A stretch of 64,000 nt of DNA from CAWGET01 sp963821715 (GTDB lineage: Bacteria > Bacteroidota > Ignavibacteria > Ignavibacteriales > Melioribacteraceae): positions 124,001 to 188,000 of the forward strand of contig CAWGET010000006.1 in the NCBI GenBank assembly GCA_963821715.1. Direction: 5' to 3'. The translations under genes and the position numbers were made by a program. Shown piece by piece: positions 25,541 through 35,999 of the stretch; position 1 is the stretch's first letter, and every line of letters begins with the position of its first letter. The notes under the pieces are model-generated. The model did not search any database and was not told the origin of the DNA. It saw only the letters and a list, made by a program, of their open reading frames with translations.

Positions 25541-28069
25541 TTAAAATTTAATACTGAATCCGATTGTGGGCAGAATAGGAAACATTGAAGTTGCTTCTCT
25601 TTCCAAATTTAAATCATCATTTACAAAATAATCATAATTAATAACATTTGATCTGTTATAAACATTAATGATATCCAAATAAAATATCCAGTCTAAATCC
25701 CAATATTCCGCATAGAAATTAAAGCGAAGATCTAGACGGTGATAGACCGGCAGTCTTTGGCTCAACTGATTTTTTCTTCCGCCGTAATCCACGTCAAAAA
25801 TTACTTTATCTGTTGCGCCGGAAAAATTTCTTCTGACGGCTAAATCAGGATCATCGGGTATTTGGTCGCCATCGGAATCCTGCAAAATAATGCGAGGTTT
25901 AAAACCTACCGGAACGGTAGTAGGAAAACCTGATCCATATTGAAATCTAAGACTGAAATCGAACCAAGATGTGGCTTTATAATCCATTACCAAATTAAAA
26001 GTATGTCTCTGATCATATCTGAAAGGGATTTTAATTCCGTCCTCAAATCTATTCGCAAATGCATAAGCGTAAGAAATCCATCCATTAAATTTACTTTTCC
26101 CGTAAATATTTCTTTTCTCGAGAAGCAGTTCCACTCCATAAGATTCGCCGAAAGAATTGTTGACAGGAATTTGCGTTATCGAATCGCCTATAACCGGCAC
26201 AGGGCGCGTCCAGGAGTTTTTCAATCTTGGATCCTTTCCGCCGATAGACTCCGTATAATAATTTATACCACGTGCTACTTTGGGAACAATTAAGTTGGTA
26301 AAATCTTTATAGTATGCTTCCGCTTTTATTTTCCACTCATTTGTTACCCATCTGTCAATTCCCAAAACATAATGCACAGCTTTTTCGGCGTTGATATTCC
26401 GCGTGAATCTTTGGTCCAGATCAAGGAAAACGTTTTGATCTCTTATCTTTTCGTAGCCCGGGGATTGGTAATAAATTCCCCATACTCCGCGTAAGGTTGT
26501 AATATCATCCAACGCATATGACATAGAGAATCTCGGAGCTGCATAAAATTTATCCAGAATTTCGTAATAGTCGGTTCTAAGTCCCGGCTGAAGATTAATT
26601 TTTCCAAAAAGATTAAATCTATTTTGCAGATATACTCTGGCTCGCGAGTAGTTTTTTATGTTCAATATATCGTCTATCGCAGCATTAATATTTGGATTCG
26701 ATTCGAGAAAAGCCTGAAGTTGAGGATCAAGATCGAATTGAGCTGAAAGTGTTGTCTGCATCAAATCGAGTCCGGCGCCTGCTTCGAATTCGTTCTCGCC
26801 CCAATAATAAATTAATCGTTCATCAAAAGAATATTTACGAAAAGAATATTCCGTATTGAATCCGAAGCCTAGCAAATACGCCGAAAGAGTATCATTTGAA
26901 GCGTCCTCAAAATTATCTCGGTTTAGCGAAGGATCGAGAAATTGAGAATCAAAATCCGTATCTCCGCTGTTCCGATACCAGGAAACAATAAATTTATTTA
27001 GAAGATTTTCTCCTCTCGCGTGATGCCAGGCAAAACTCGCCATATCATTTTTTGAAAGATCAAAAACGCTGATACTATCAGGAGTCTGCCGTTCGTCTCC
27101 GCTAACAATATTTACTCCGTCGCGGGAATAAATTCCGTTGAGAAAAAATTTATTTCCGTTAAAAGGACCGAAAGTGAATTTAGCCTGGACGTCATGAAAA
27201 TTTGGAAAGGAAACATTATCTTCAACTAATCCTGCATCTTTAACAAATGGTTCGATAATAAGATCGTAATAAGTTCTGCGCGAATTCACGAGCCAGCTTC
27301 CCGGAATATCAAAAGGATTTTTTCCTTCCAAAACTAAATTTGCACTTACAATGCTGGCGTTTAAACTTCCTTTAAGATTATCAGAACGCGACCCCTGCTT
27401 GTTTGTTATATCAAGCACAGCGGAAAGCCGGTCTCCGTACCTCGCGGGAAAACCACCTGTGATCAACTCTATATCCGAAACTGCCTCCGGATTAAACATG
27501 CTCACAACGCCATACAAGCGATAAGGATTAAATATCTCTACATTATCCATCACAATTAAATTCTGATCCGGCCCGCTTCCTCTGATTATTAGCTGTGAAG
27601 AAAAGTCGCTCGGCGCCAACACTCCCGGCAGAGATTGAAGCGTCCTAAATACATCTGTAACCGCGCCCGGCAAAGTTTTCGCGCTCTTCGGTGAAAGATC
27701 GATAACGCTGGTTCTTGTATCATCCTGAGATTGAATTCTTCTATCCGTAACTTCAATCTGCTCAACTTCAATAACCTCCGGCTCCATTTCAACATTCAGC
27801 AAGAGCGTCCTGTCAGCTTCAATGGTTACGGTAAAATTTTCTGTTCTAAAACCGACTGCGCTGAATCTAATTCTGATATCACCCGGAGAAACATTTTCCA
27901 GTCTATAGCTTCCGTCTTCTTCCGAAACCGTTCCGGTAAACGAATCAGGAATAAAAATATTAACGCCGGGCATAGGATTCCCATTTTCGGAAACCTTTCC
28001 GGCAACGGCGCCTTTTTGTGCAAATAGAATTTGCGGTAAAATAAATAATAGAAATATATATTTGGTCAA
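25541..28069 (-). CDS. TonB-dependent outer-membrane receptor with carboxypeptidase-like N-terminal domain
   Basis: An 842-residue outer-membrane protein with a signal peptide (MTKYIFLLFILPQILFA). Next comes a CarboxypepD_reg-like beta-sandwich (GAVAGKVSENGNPMPGVNIF to about residue 95). The plug domain contains LQSLPGVLAPSDFSSQLIIRG and FPARYGDRLSAVLDI. A long beta-barrel ends FPILPTIGFSIKF with the terminal aromatic residue expected for barrel insertion. It would take up a large substrate with energy from TonB; the ligand is not evident and no SusD partner is next to it. The gene lies between a GNAT gene and xseA on the same strand. Confidence 0.9.
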   Translation of the reverse strand: MTKYIFLLFILPQILFAQKGAVAGKVSENGNPMPGVNIFIPDSFTGTVSEEDGSYRLENVSPGDIRIRFSAVGFRTENFTVTIEADRTLLLNVEMEPEVIEVEQIEVTDRRIQSQDDTRTSVIDLSPKSAKTLPGAVTDVFRTLQSLPGVLAPSDFSSQLIIRGSGPDQNLIVMDNVEIFNPYRLYGVVSMFNPEAVSDIELITGGFPARYGDRLSAVLDITNKQGSRSDNLKGSLNASIVSANLVLEGKNPFDIPGSWLVNSRRTYYDLIIEPFVKDAGLVEDNVSFPNFHDVQAKFTFGPFNGNKFFLNGIYSRDGVNIVSGDERQTPDSISVFDLSKNDMASFAWHHARGENLLNKFIVSWYRNSGDTDFDSQFLDPSLNRDNFEDASNDTLSAYLLGFGFNTEYSFRKYSFDERLIYYWGENEFEAGAGLDLMQTTLSAQFDLDPQLQAFLESNPNINAAIDDILNIKNYSRARVYLQNRFNLFGKINLQPGLRTDYYEILDKFYAAPRFSMSYALDDITTLRGVWGIYYQSPGYEKIRDQNVFLDLDQRFTRNINAEKAVHYVLGIDRWVTNEWKIKAEAYYKDFTNLIVPKVARGINYYTESIGGKDPRLKNSWTRPVPVIGDSITQIPVNNSFGESYGVELLLEKRNIYGKSKFNGWISYAYAFANRFEDGIKIPFRYDQRHTFNLVMDYKATSWFDFSLRFQYGSGFPTTVPVGFKPRIILQDSDGDQIPDDPDLAVRRNFSGATDKVIFDVDYGGRKNQLSQRLPVYHRLDLRFNFYAEYWDLDWIFYLDIINVYNRSNVINYDYFVNDDLNLEREATSMFPILPTIGFSIKF

Positions 28070-28120
28070 ATCAATTCCTTATCTCATCTTTCCTAACATA
28101 AAACATAATCTCGGTAAAAA

Positions 28121-29032
28121 TCATTCCATTATTTTTTCATATCGCCAAAATATTCTCTTAACTTTTGAATTTGCATAATGCATGTAAAAAGGAATTGGGC
28201 CGACCCACGGAATTACAGCTTTCTTGTAACCACATTGTTTCATATCCGATAAACATCGTTTAAGTAAAATTCCACCGACTCCTTTTCCCCGGGCTTTTTC
28301 AGTGGTGCCCATGGGTCCAAACCATCCCATGCCAAAATTATTTGTTTCATAAGCAGAAAAAGCAATTACTTCATTTTCTACTTTTGCGATGTGAAGAGAT
28401 ATCGGATTATTATTGAAAGAAGTTTTTACTTCAGAAATCCATGCCTCAAAATTATTCTTAGTCCATTTCAGTATTTCGTCAAAATCTTTTTTTTCGGCTC
28501 TGATAATCTCTATTCCGGCTGCTCTCAATTCTGATTCGTCGTCAGATGTATCAAAATTTTGTTTTTCAAGATCGGCTTCAAGATTTGATGTATCGTTGAA
28601 TTTCTTGTACTCTTTCCTCTCGAAGAAACAAACAGCTTCCGTGTAAAAAGGATCGAGTCCGGGCATATAATAATTCGGGTATGATTCGAAAACTCTAAAC
28701 TTTTTAATTTTTTCTTTCTTAAATTTTTCCTCTACTATATCAAGCAAGTTTGAAGCAATTCCCTTTCTTCTGAATTCGGGGTGAACAAAGATCAATTTAA
28801 TGTAGCCAATTTTTCCTTCGTTGCGTTCTCTGATAACACCCATAATAAATCCGGTAACCGTTTCGCCGCTTTCATCATAAGCGACCCTCACAATCTCCGG
28901 ATCAAAATCTTCATCGCCAAAAGTATTCTCATTAAAAATATCCTCGGATAGATGATCAAGAGGCATACTAATTCTGCATAATTCGACAACGGCAGACTTG
29001 TTCTCTTCGGAAAGATTTTTAGTTTTCATCAT
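28121..29032 (-). CDS. Double-domain GNAT acetyltransferase
   Basis: A 303-residue protein with two GNAT domains. The first carries the acetyl-CoA binding loop in FVHPEFRRKGIASNLLDIVE (about residues 82-101) and the second carries TTEKARGKGVGGILLKRC near residue 255. Duplicated GNAT proteins include mycothiol synthase and several uncharacterised enzymes; the substrate cannot be predicted. Its ATG lies 3 bases after the stop of the secreted protein upstream, so they are co-transcribed. Confidence 0.85.
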   Translation of the reverse strand: MMKTKNLSEENKSAVVELCRISMPLDHLSEDIFNENTFGDEDFDPEIVRVAYDESGETVTGFIMGVIRERNEGKIGYIKLIFVHPEFRRKGIASNLLDIVEEKFKKEKIKKFRVFESYPNYYMPGLDPFYTEAVCFFERKEYKKFNDTSNLEADLEKQNFDTSDDESELRAAGIEIIRAEKKDFDEILKWTKNNFEAWISEVKTSFNNNPISLHIAKVENEVIAFSAYETNNFGMGWFGPMGTTEKARGKGVGGILLKRCLSDMKQCGYKKAVIPWVGPIPFYMHYANSKVKRIFWRYEKIME

Positions 29033-29035
29033 TAA

Positions 29036-29851
29036 CTATAAATTTATGGAGAAAAAGCTTGAATAGAGCCCGACTGATATTTCGTGGAAATCATTCCGGC
29101 TGTTTTTGAATTCGAAATTGTATCTGTATCGAGTAAAGACTGTGAAAACTGAAATGTCAAACAGTCCGACCGATAGTTCCGCACCGGCGCCGTGATATCC
29201 GGCTAAATTTGAAAATGCCGATATGCCGGGAGAAATAAATTTTAAGTATGGCGGCTGAAAAATATATTTATAACCCAGGCGGATTAGATCATTTTTTTCT
29301 GCATTAAAGATGTGAGTATATTCCAGACCAATATAACTTACAGGATAATTGTATCCGATTGCGTAGAATGAGAAAACCGGGATTTCCTTCGTTAAAGCAA
29401 AATATTCATCACCGTCGGCATAGACATAAACCGGCGACGGCAGCGAAAATATTACTCCGCCCAAGCAAATGGTAAGTAGACGTGGATTTTTACCGCCTTG
29501 AATTTTAGCGGCAAATGGAAGTTCGACGGAATAGGGCTGACTTTTGCTTTCTGTTCCGTTCTTATCTTGAGCCAAAATATGAAATGAAAAGTGTGAAGAA
29601 TCGAATTTCATCTTCTCAACATCGATCTCAAATTCGTGGAAATCCGTTAATTCATCGGAAACTGCAAATGTATATTCGTCGTCTATTTCCACGCTGGATT
29701 TCGCACTGTCGCTTGTAAAATAGGATAGAATAAATTTATGCGGTTCTTCAGGGGTTACATAAGAATCTATCAGATAAATCTCGGTTTCTTCCTGGGCTAA
29801 TAAAGAGCTGAATGCTAACGCGATTAAAATAAATAGTAATTTCATTTTCAT
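29036..29851 (-). CDS. Secreted protein of unknown function with a beta-barrel-like C-terminal half
   Basis: A 271-residue protein with a signal peptide (MKMKLLFILIALAFSSLLAQ). Residues about 25-110 look like an immunoglobulin-like or fibronectin-like beta domain (PEEPHKFILSYFTSDSAKS, FHILAQDKNGTESKSQPYSV). The second half alternates hydrophobic and polar residues in strands and ends in EISVGLYSSFFSINL, as in small outer-membrane barrels. I do not recognise a family. It is the first gene of the minus-strand run and is divergent from surE, with about 145 bases between them that should hold both promoters. Confidence 0.7.
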   Translation of the reverse strand: MKMKLLFILIALAFSSLLAQEETEIYLIDSYVTPEEPHKFILSYFTSDSAKSSVEIDDEYTFAVSDELTDFHEFEIDVEKMKFDSSHFSFHILAQDKNGTESKSQPYSVELPFAAKIQGGKNPRLLTICLGGVIFSLPSPVYVYADGDEYFALTKEIPVFSFYAIGYNYPVSYIGLEYTHIFNAEKNDLIRLGYKYIFQPPYLKFISPGISAFSNLAGYHGAGAELSVGLFDISVFTVFTRYRYNFEFKNSRNDFHEISVGLYSSFFSINL

Positions 29852-29997
29852 AAGATTTCGGGGAAATTTTTAAAAATTAAAATTAATGAAATGCCGGAAG
29901 AATTTCCCCTTTTTATTTAAGTTCAATCAATTCCTTCAACAAATAAAAAGAAAAAAAATGATTATATTTAGAGTTTAAATATATCCGGAGATAAATA

Positions 29998-30777
29998 TTG
30001 AAAATATTAGTTTGTAATGACGACGGAATTAATTCGCCTGGTATAAATGCTTTAGTAACTGCTCTGAAAGAAATTGGTGAAGTGACTGTTGTAGCGCCTA
30101 TTACGGAACAAAGCGCCGTCGGTCACGCGATTACAATGAAAACCCCGCTGCGTGTAACTGAATTATATAAAAACAAAGATTTTTTCGGTTATGCGGTGGA
30201 AGGAACTCCCGCGGACTGCATAAAGATGGGAATTAGAAATATATTAAAAGAAAAACCTGATCTCGTCGTTTCCGGGATCAATCACGGCTCGAACACAGCT
30301 ATAAATATTATCTACTCCGGTACGGTTTCAGCCGCGCGCGAAGCTGCGATTATGGATGTTCCTGCTATCGCCATATCGGTTACAAATCATCTTGCAGCCA
30401 ACTTTGATTACGCAAAAGATGTAGCCAAAAAGTTTTCACAGCTCGTTGTAAAAAACGGATTGCCGAAAGGAACATTATTAAACATTAATGTGCCCGATCT
30501 GCCGCGCGAAGAGATAAAAGGAATTTTGCTTACGAAACAAGGTAAATCAAAATGGGATGATATTTACGAAGAACGCAAAGATCCATACGGTAATAATTAT
30601 TACTGGCTTACAGGAAGTTTAATTGAAGCTGATGCCGATTTGGAGATTGACCAGCACGCTATCAAAAGTAATTACGTCTCCGTTACACCTATTCATTTCG
30701 ATTTGACCGATTACAAAACTTACGATGAAATGAAAACGTGGAACTTCAACGAAATGAAGGTTGTCGAAAACAAATAA
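29998..30777 (+). CDS. surE: 5'/3'-nucleotidase SurE
   Basis: A 259-residue metal-dependent phosphatase that removes phosphate from nucleoside monophosphates and is linked to stationary-phase survival. Metal ligands are in the N-terminal KILVCNDDGINSPGI, in ITEQSAVGHAITM (serine) and in VVSGINHGSNTAINIIYSGTVSAA. EGTPADCIKMGI is also typical. The start is a TTG with CCGGAG 7 bases upstream; the next ATG would remove the essential NDDG motif. It is followed after 20 bases by the large VWA-like gene. Confidence 0.95.
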   Translation: MKILVCNDDGINSPGINALVTALKEIGEVTVVAPITEQSAVGHAITMKTPLRVTELYKNKDFFGYAVEGTPADCIKMGIRNILKEKPDLVVSGINHGSNTAINIIYSGTVSAAREAAIMDVPAIAISVTNHLAANFDYAKDVAKKFSQLVVKNGLPKGTLLNINVPDLPREEIKGILLTKQGKSKWDDIYEERKDPYGNNYYWLTGSLIEADADLEIDQHAIKSNYVSVTPIHFDLTDYKTYDEMKTWNFNEMKVVENK

Positions 30778-30797
30778 TCAATTAACTCCTTAAATAA

Positions 30798-32936
30798 ATG
30801 TCCGGACTCCAAAACTTTTCAATTCAGTTTCAATTTAATCCTATCTGGTTTTGGATAGGGATTGTTGTCATAATCATTTATTCTACTTTTGTTTATCGGC
30901 ATACTATTCCAAATATTTCTACACCGTTCAAAATATTTCTCATTACACTACGATCAGTTGCTTTAATCATGATCCTGTTCGCTATTTTTGAGCCTTCCTT
31001 TAGTTATGAGAATATTAAAAACATTGAAAAAAAGAATTACGTTTTTATTGACGACTCCCGTTCAATCATACTAAAAGATAGTTCTAAAAATTCTTCGGAT
31101 GTAAAAAAAATAATCGAATCTTTGAGCGATGGTTTGGAAGGAGAGCCAGCCTTCATTACGTTCGGCAATAAAATAACGGAATTGGAAGGCGGTAAGCCCG
31201 ATTCTATTTTATTTACGGAAGGAATATCAAATTACTCTTCGATTACAGATTATTTGGAACAGAACGGAATCAATCCGGCAGCAGCCATTGTTGTAGGTGA
31301 TGGAATAATTACTGATGGAATCAATCCGGTTTTTTCAGCGGCTAAATTGAATGTTCCTATTTTCACCTTGGGAATCGGTGACACAACCGAGCGGAAAGAT
31401 ATTGAAGTTGGGAAAATATTATTCAATAATTTTATTTATGCAGGTAATGAAACCAAAATCCAGGCTGATATTTTAAATAATGATTTCGGAGGCTCCGATG
31501 TTACTGTCGTCTTAAAGGAGGGCGGACAAGTAATCGGTACGAAGCAAATAAAACTAAGCCGGGAAGGATTTGATACAGTTGGGTTTGATTATCTTCCGGA
31601 AGAGCCGGGCGAAAAAAAATTACAAATTCAAATTTCTGAAGCAGAAAACGAAGCATCCTATGAAAACAACAGAAAAACTTTTTTTATAAAGGCGCTGGAT
31701 TCCAAAGTAAATGTCCTGATTGTTTCCGGAAGTCCATCCCCCGATCTTTCATTTATAAAAAATGCAATTGAAGAAAATGAGAACTTTAGAATTAATTCAC
31801 TTATTCAAGTTAATGATGCTAACTTTTTAAATACCGGAGACTCTGATGAATTATTAGATTCTGCGGATGTATTTATTCTGGCCGGCTTCCCTTCTGCCGC
31901 TACTTCCAACAAGTTAATTTCCAAGGTTAACAATTCTGTTGAACAAGAAAAAAAACCTTTTTTATTTGTATTATCATCCGGAACCGATCTGGAAAAATTA
32001 AAAAAATTGAGCAGCATTTTGCCTTTTGCTATCGGAGCCGTTTCGGAGGGTAGTATAAAAGCGCAGCCATGGGCGGTAGATATTTCAAGTCCGATTATTA
32101 ATATTATTGAAGATGCTGAAAATGTGTGGACGAATCTTCCGCCGGTTGAAAGGAGCGCTGCACAGTTTAATGTAAAACAGGGAAACGATATTTTATCCAA
32201 GGCTAAAACTAATAATGCTGCCACCGAATATCCGTTACTCATTTCCGGAAAATCAGGAAACCGGAGGTCCGTAGCTATTCTAGCAAAGAATACCTGGAGA
32301 TGGAAACTGCAAACGGATTCGGAACGAAATAATTTCTTTAATAATTTTATTAACGCGGTAATCAAATGGCTTAACGCCGAAGAGAACGAAGATCGAATAA
32401 AAGTCAATACGGATAAACGACTGTATTCATTGGGCGAAACCGTTTTGTTTAACGCTCAGGTTTATGATGAAACTTTTAACCCGGTTAATGATGCAGAAAT
32501 TAAAATTAATATAAAAGACGGGCAAGATAATTTTGAAATTTTTCTTGCTCCTTTAAGCAATGGAATGTATGAAGGCGCTTTTGAAAGTAATATAAGCGGA
32601 GATTTTAATTATTCCGCTGAAGTAAACAAAGATGGAAAAACAATGGGTACCGGTGAGGGAAAATTCAGTATCGGTGAAACAGAAGTCGAAGCGCTTAATC
32701 TCCGGATGAACAAAAATCTTTTATCACTGCTCGCTACGGAAACCGGCGGTGAATTTAGTTTTCCGGATAATATTGATGAAATAATTTCTGAAATTAATGA
32801 TATATTTAATAGTACAAAAGAAGAAGTAGTTGAAAAAAACGAAATTGTATTATGGTCTAATGAATGGTTGTTGATCCTTTCAATTTTATTTCTTTCACTC
32901 GAATGGTTTTTGCGCAAACGTGCTGGAATGCTTTAA
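30798..32936 (+). CDS. Membrane-anchored VWA-like / BatA-type protein
   Basis: A 712-residue protein with two N-terminal membrane helices (about residues 15-32 and 44-62), a large extracytoplasmic region, and a C-terminal helix (LLILSILFLSLEWFLR). After the helices NYVFIDDSRSIILKDSS resembles the first strand and metal site of a von Willebrand A domain, and AAAIVVGDGIITDGINPVFSAA its later strands. A middle part (VLIVSGSPSPDLSFIKNAI) resembles the glutamine-amidotransferase-like domain seen in such proteins. The organisation matches conserved Bacteroidota BatA-like proteins of unknown role. It forms an operon with surE. Confidence 0.75.
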   Translation: MSGLQNFSIQFQFNPIWFWIGIVVIIIYSTFVYRHTIPNISTPFKIFLITLRSVALIMILFAIFEPSFSYENIKNIEKKNYVFIDDSRSIILKDSSKNSSDVKKIIESLSDGLEGEPAFITFGNKITELEGGKPDSILFTEGISNYSSITDYLEQNGINPAAAIVVGDGIITDGINPVFSAAKLNVPIFTLGIGDTTERKDIEVGKILFNNFIYAGNETKIQADILNNDFGGSDVTVVLKEGGQVIGTKQIKLSREGFDTVGFDYLPEEPGEKKLQIQISEAENEASYENNRKTFFIKALDSKVNVLIVSGSPSPDLSFIKNAIEENENFRINSLIQVNDANFLNTGDSDELLDSADVFILAGFPSAATSNKLISKVNNSVEQEKKPFLFVLSSGTDLEKLKKLSSILPFAIGAVSEGSIKAQPWAVDISSPIINIIEDAENVWTNLPPVERSAAQFNVKQGNDILSKAKTNNAATEYPLLISGKSGNRRSVAILAKNTWRWKLQTDSERNNFFNNFINAVIKWLNAEENEDRIKVNTDKRLYSLGETVLFNAQVYDETFNPVNDAEIKINIKDGQDNFEIFLAPLSNGMYEGAFESNISGDFNYSAEVNKDGKTMGTGEGKFSIGETEVEALNLRMNKNLLSLLATETGGEFSFPDNIDEIISEINDIFNSTKEEVVEKNEIVLWSNEWLLILSILFLSLEWFLRKRAGML

Positions 32937-33006
32937 CATTTAAAAAACTTTTCCTTGAATTTATTAAACATTTTTAAGATATTTTTTATTCGTACCGGAG
33001 GATAAT

Positions 33007-33411
33007 ATGGAATTTCTTACTTTCTCAGATGAAGAACTCGTTAGCGTAAAAGACATTGACGACCAGCATAAAAAAATTGCGATGATAATAAGTGACCTTC
33101 ATCAAAGCATAGCGGTTGATAACCGCGAGCTTCAAAGACATTTGTTGAAAAATTTAGTTGATGCAACCAAATCCCACTTTGATACCGAAGAAAATTATAT
33201 GAAGCAATTTAGTTTCATACATTACTACTCTCATAAATTAGAACACGATAAATTTTTGAATAAGGTTAAAAAATTTAAGGATGATTGGGAAGAAGGTAAT
33301 GAACAAGTGAATTTAGTTTTTCTGAATTCATGCAAAAAATGGTTTTTTAATCACATCGAGATGAACGACAGGAAGACCGGAAAGTTTTTGAAAGAACAGG
33401 GAATTTCATAA
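33007..33411 (+). CDS. Bacteriohemerythrin
   Basis: A 134-residue single-domain hemerythrin. The di-iron ligand pattern is visible as DIDDQHKKI (first His), SHFDTEENYM (His and Glu), YYSHKLEHDKFL (two His) and WFFNHIEMNDRK (His and Asp). Such proteins bind oxygen reversibly and can deliver, store or sense it, which fits an organism with a high-affinity cbb3 oxidase. CCGGAGG lies 8 bases before the ATG. It stands alone, 14 bases before comF. Confidence 0.93.
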   Translation: MEFLTFSDEELVSVKDIDDQHKKIAMIISDLHQSIAVDNRELQRHLLKNLVDATKSHFDTEENYMKQFSFIHYYSHKLEHDKFLNKVKKFKDDWEEGNEQVNLVFLNSCKKWFFNHIEMNDRKTGKFLKEQGIS

Positions 33412-33425
33412 TTATCCGTTAATGG

Positions 33426-34109
33426 ATGAACTTAATAAATCCTTTGTTTGATTTTTTTATTCCGCGATTTTGTTTATTCTGCAAAATAAAATTGCTCCCG
33501 GATGAAGAATTAATTTGTCCGGATTGCAAATCAACAATAAATTTAGCTTCTTCGGAAAGACTCTCCTCCGAGTACCAAAGAAAATTTGTTTCTGATAATT
33601 TAATAGAAGATTCTGCTTCAGCTTTCGTATTTGAAAAAGATGGAGTTCTTCAAACTCTAATTCACGAACTAAAGTATGAAAAGAAATTCCGTATAGGAAT
33701 TTTTCTTGGAAAGATTAGTTCTCACTATTTTGTTGATAAAATAAATTTATGGAATTGCGATTATATCATTCCGGTTCCGCTTCATCCCAAGAAGTTAGCA
33801 GAGCGAGGTTATAATCAATCATATTTCATCGCAAAAGGAATAGGAAATAATTTGAGAATAAAAAGTTTAGACAAAGCGATGAAGAGAATAAAATTTACAC
33901 AGACGCAAACCAATTTAACTTTACGCGAGCGTAAGAAAAATGTTGAAGGCGCCTTCGCAGTAAGAAAAAGGTTCGATCCGGAAAATAAAAAAGTAATTTT
34001 AGTGGATGACGTTATAACTACCGGCGCCACAATTTCCGAATGTGCAAAAGTTTTGAAAGATAAAGGAGCTGCAAAAGTTTATGCTGCTTCCGTTGCAATA
34101 GCAGATTGA
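33426..34109 (+). CDS. comF: ComF-family phosphoribosyltransferase-like protein
   Basis: A 227-residue protein with an N-terminal zinc-binding pair (FCLFCKI and ICPDCKS, about residues 16-40). A phosphoribosyltransferase fold follows with IPVPLHPKKLAERGYNQS and the PRPP loop VILVDDVITTGATISEC. ComF proteins help take up transforming DNA in naturally competent species, but the family is widespread and the role here is not shown. No other competence genes are adjacent. The gene is convergent with argS. Confidence 0.9.
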   Translation: MNLINPLFDFFIPRFCLFCKIKLLPDEELICPDCKSTINLASSERLSSEYQRKFVSDNLIEDSASAFVFEKDGVLQTLIHELKYEKKFRIGIFLGKISSHYFVDKINLWNCDYIIPVPLHPKKLAERGYNQSYFIAKGIGNNLRIKSLDKAMKRIKFTQTQTNLTLRERKKNVEGAFAVRKRFDPENKKVILVDDVITTGATISECAKVLKDKGAAKVYAASVAIAD

Positions 34110-34170
34110 AGGAGCTGATTGCTTATAAAAACTAACCTGGGAACTCTTCATTATTCACTCATCATTGCTT

Positions 34171-35820
34171 TCACATTCTATCCGGGGCATTTACCCCCAA
34201 AATAGCCAAGCCGTTTTTTATTACCTGCTGAACAGATAGCGCCAAAGCAATTCTCGCTTCCGCCAATTTTTTTTCGGAACCCATAATCCTGCACTTTGTA
34301 TAGAAACGGTGAAACATCGCGGCAAGTTCTTCAAGATAGATCGCTATTTTCTGTGGTTCGAAATTTTCCGCCGAGTATAAAACATCTTCCTCAAACCGAT
34401 AAAGTTTTTTTACGAGATCCTGCTCCTCTTCGGCTTCGAGTAAATTTAGATTTTCCGTTGATGAAAAAAGTTCTTCCTCTTTTGTCATTTTCATAATCGA
34501 AGAAATTCTTGCGTGAGCATATTGCAGATAAAAAACCGGATTTTCATCCGACTGTTTCTTCGCCAGATCGAGGTCAAAATTTAAATGGCTGTCTAAATTC
34601 CGCATTACAAAAAAGTAGCGCACAACATCAGGTCCAACGTCGTCTATCAATTCATCAATCGTAATATAATTTGCTTTGCGCGTGGACATTTTAACTACTT
34701 TTCCGTTCTCGATGATCGTTACAAATTGATGTATCAATACTTTCATTTTATCCGGATCGTAACCGAGCGCTTTTAATCCGGCAAGCACATCTGGATAAGT
34801 TGCCGAATGATCCGATCCGAAAAGATCGACAATTAAATCATAACCGCGGTCGTATTTGGTTTTATGATAAGCAATATCGGGTAATCGGTAAGTCGGTTCT
34901 CCAGTCGATTTTACAATCACTTTATCTTCTTCCCTGCCGAGTTCGGAAAATTTAAGCCAAAGCGCATCGTCTTTTTTGTATGAAAGATCTTTCTCTTCAA
35001 AAAATTTTAAAAGTCTTTCTATTTTTTTATCGTCATAAAGATCTTTTTCATTATAAAATATTTTGAATTTTATTCCGATCCTGCTGAGAGTATTTTTTAT
35101 GTCTTCGAAAATTTCCTTCTCGGCATATTCCTTAAATTTTCCTTCAGGATCTTCATCCCGGAGGGAAACCCCAAAATCTTCTTTAACTTTTTTGGCAACA
35201 TCTTTAATATATTCACCCTGATAATATTCGTCGGGGAAATTTATTTTATCGCCGAGAAGTTCGAGATATCGGAGTTTAACAGAATCGCCGAGAACACGCA
35301 TCTGTCGTCCGGCGTTATTGAAATAATATTCGCGGTCAACTTTGTAACCAATCCATTCCAGCATATTTGAAACTGTATCGCCTACGACGGCGTTTCTTCC
35401 GTGACCTACGGTCAATGGTCCGGTCGGATTAGCGGAAACGAATTCTACATTTGCTCTCTTTCCTTTATATTTATCACTTTTTCCGAAATCATTTTTTTTA
35501 TCGAGAATTGATTTTATTATTTGAACAGCATAATCATTTGTAAAGAAAAAATTGATGAATCCGGGTCCGGCAATTTCAATTTTAGAAATCACGCTTTTAT
35601 CATATTCCAGATTATCAATAACTTCCTGAGCAATCTGTCGCGGGTTTTTTTTCAATTCTTTGGTAAGAGTTAACGCAAGGTTTGTGGAATAATCGCCATG
35701 ATCCTTTTGCGCAGGAACGGAAAATATTGGGTTTAAATTTTTCAGATAATCTAATCTTTCCCCTGCGTTATTAAATATTTTATAAAGATAATTTTTCAAA
35801 AAGTCTCCCTTAAATTTCAA
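34171..35820 (-). CDS. argS: Arginine--tRNA ligase
   Basis: A 549-residue class I aminoacyl-tRNA synthetase. The N-terminal Add-1 domain is followed by VEFVSANPTGPLTVGHGRNAV containing the HIGH-like signature (split from its context), the insertion LFGSDHSATYPDVLAGLKAL, the KMS-like motif GKVVKMSTRKANYITIDEL, and a DALR anticodon-binding domain ending LGVNAPDRM. The length is normal. It is the only gene of its unit; the 178 bases upstream contain no gene. Confidence 0.96.
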   Translation of the reverse strand: MKFKGDFLKNYLYKIFNNAGERLDYLKNLNPIFSVPAQKDHGDYSTNLALTLTKELKKNPRQIAQEVIDNLEYDKSVISKIEIAGPGFINFFFTNDYAVQIIKSILDKKNDFGKSDKYKGKRANVEFVSANPTGPLTVGHGRNAVVGDTVSNMLEWIGYKVDREYYFNNAGRQMRVLGDSVKLRYLELLGDKINFPDEYYQGEYIKDVAKKVKEDFGVSLRDEDPEGKFKEYAEKEIFEDIKNTLSRIGIKFKIFYNEKDLYDDKKIERLLKFFEEKDLSYKKDDALWLKFSELGREEDKVIVKSTGEPTYRLPDIAYHKTKYDRGYDLIVDLFGSDHSATYPDVLAGLKALGYDPDKMKVLIHQFVTIIENGKVVKMSTRKANYITIDELIDDVGPDVVRYFFVMRNLDSHLNFDLDLAKKQSDENPVFYLQYAHARISSIMKMTKEEELFSSTENLNLLEAEEEQDLVKKLYRFEEDVLYSAENFEPQKIAIYLEELAAMFHRFYTKCRIMGSEKKLAEARIALALSVQQVIKNGLAILGVNAPDRM

Positions 35821-35999
35821 ATCAACTTCTTTTTCAGCGTGACATAATCTTAGAATCTATAGATGCAATGTCGACCGGAGGGAGAATTCTTAAAAATAAA
35901 TATTTCTCCCGTTAAGATTAATTTGAACAAAAATGATATTTTTTGTAGATGATGGTTTAATCTTAATTAAAATAAGTCTTCAAAAAGCATTGCCATTTA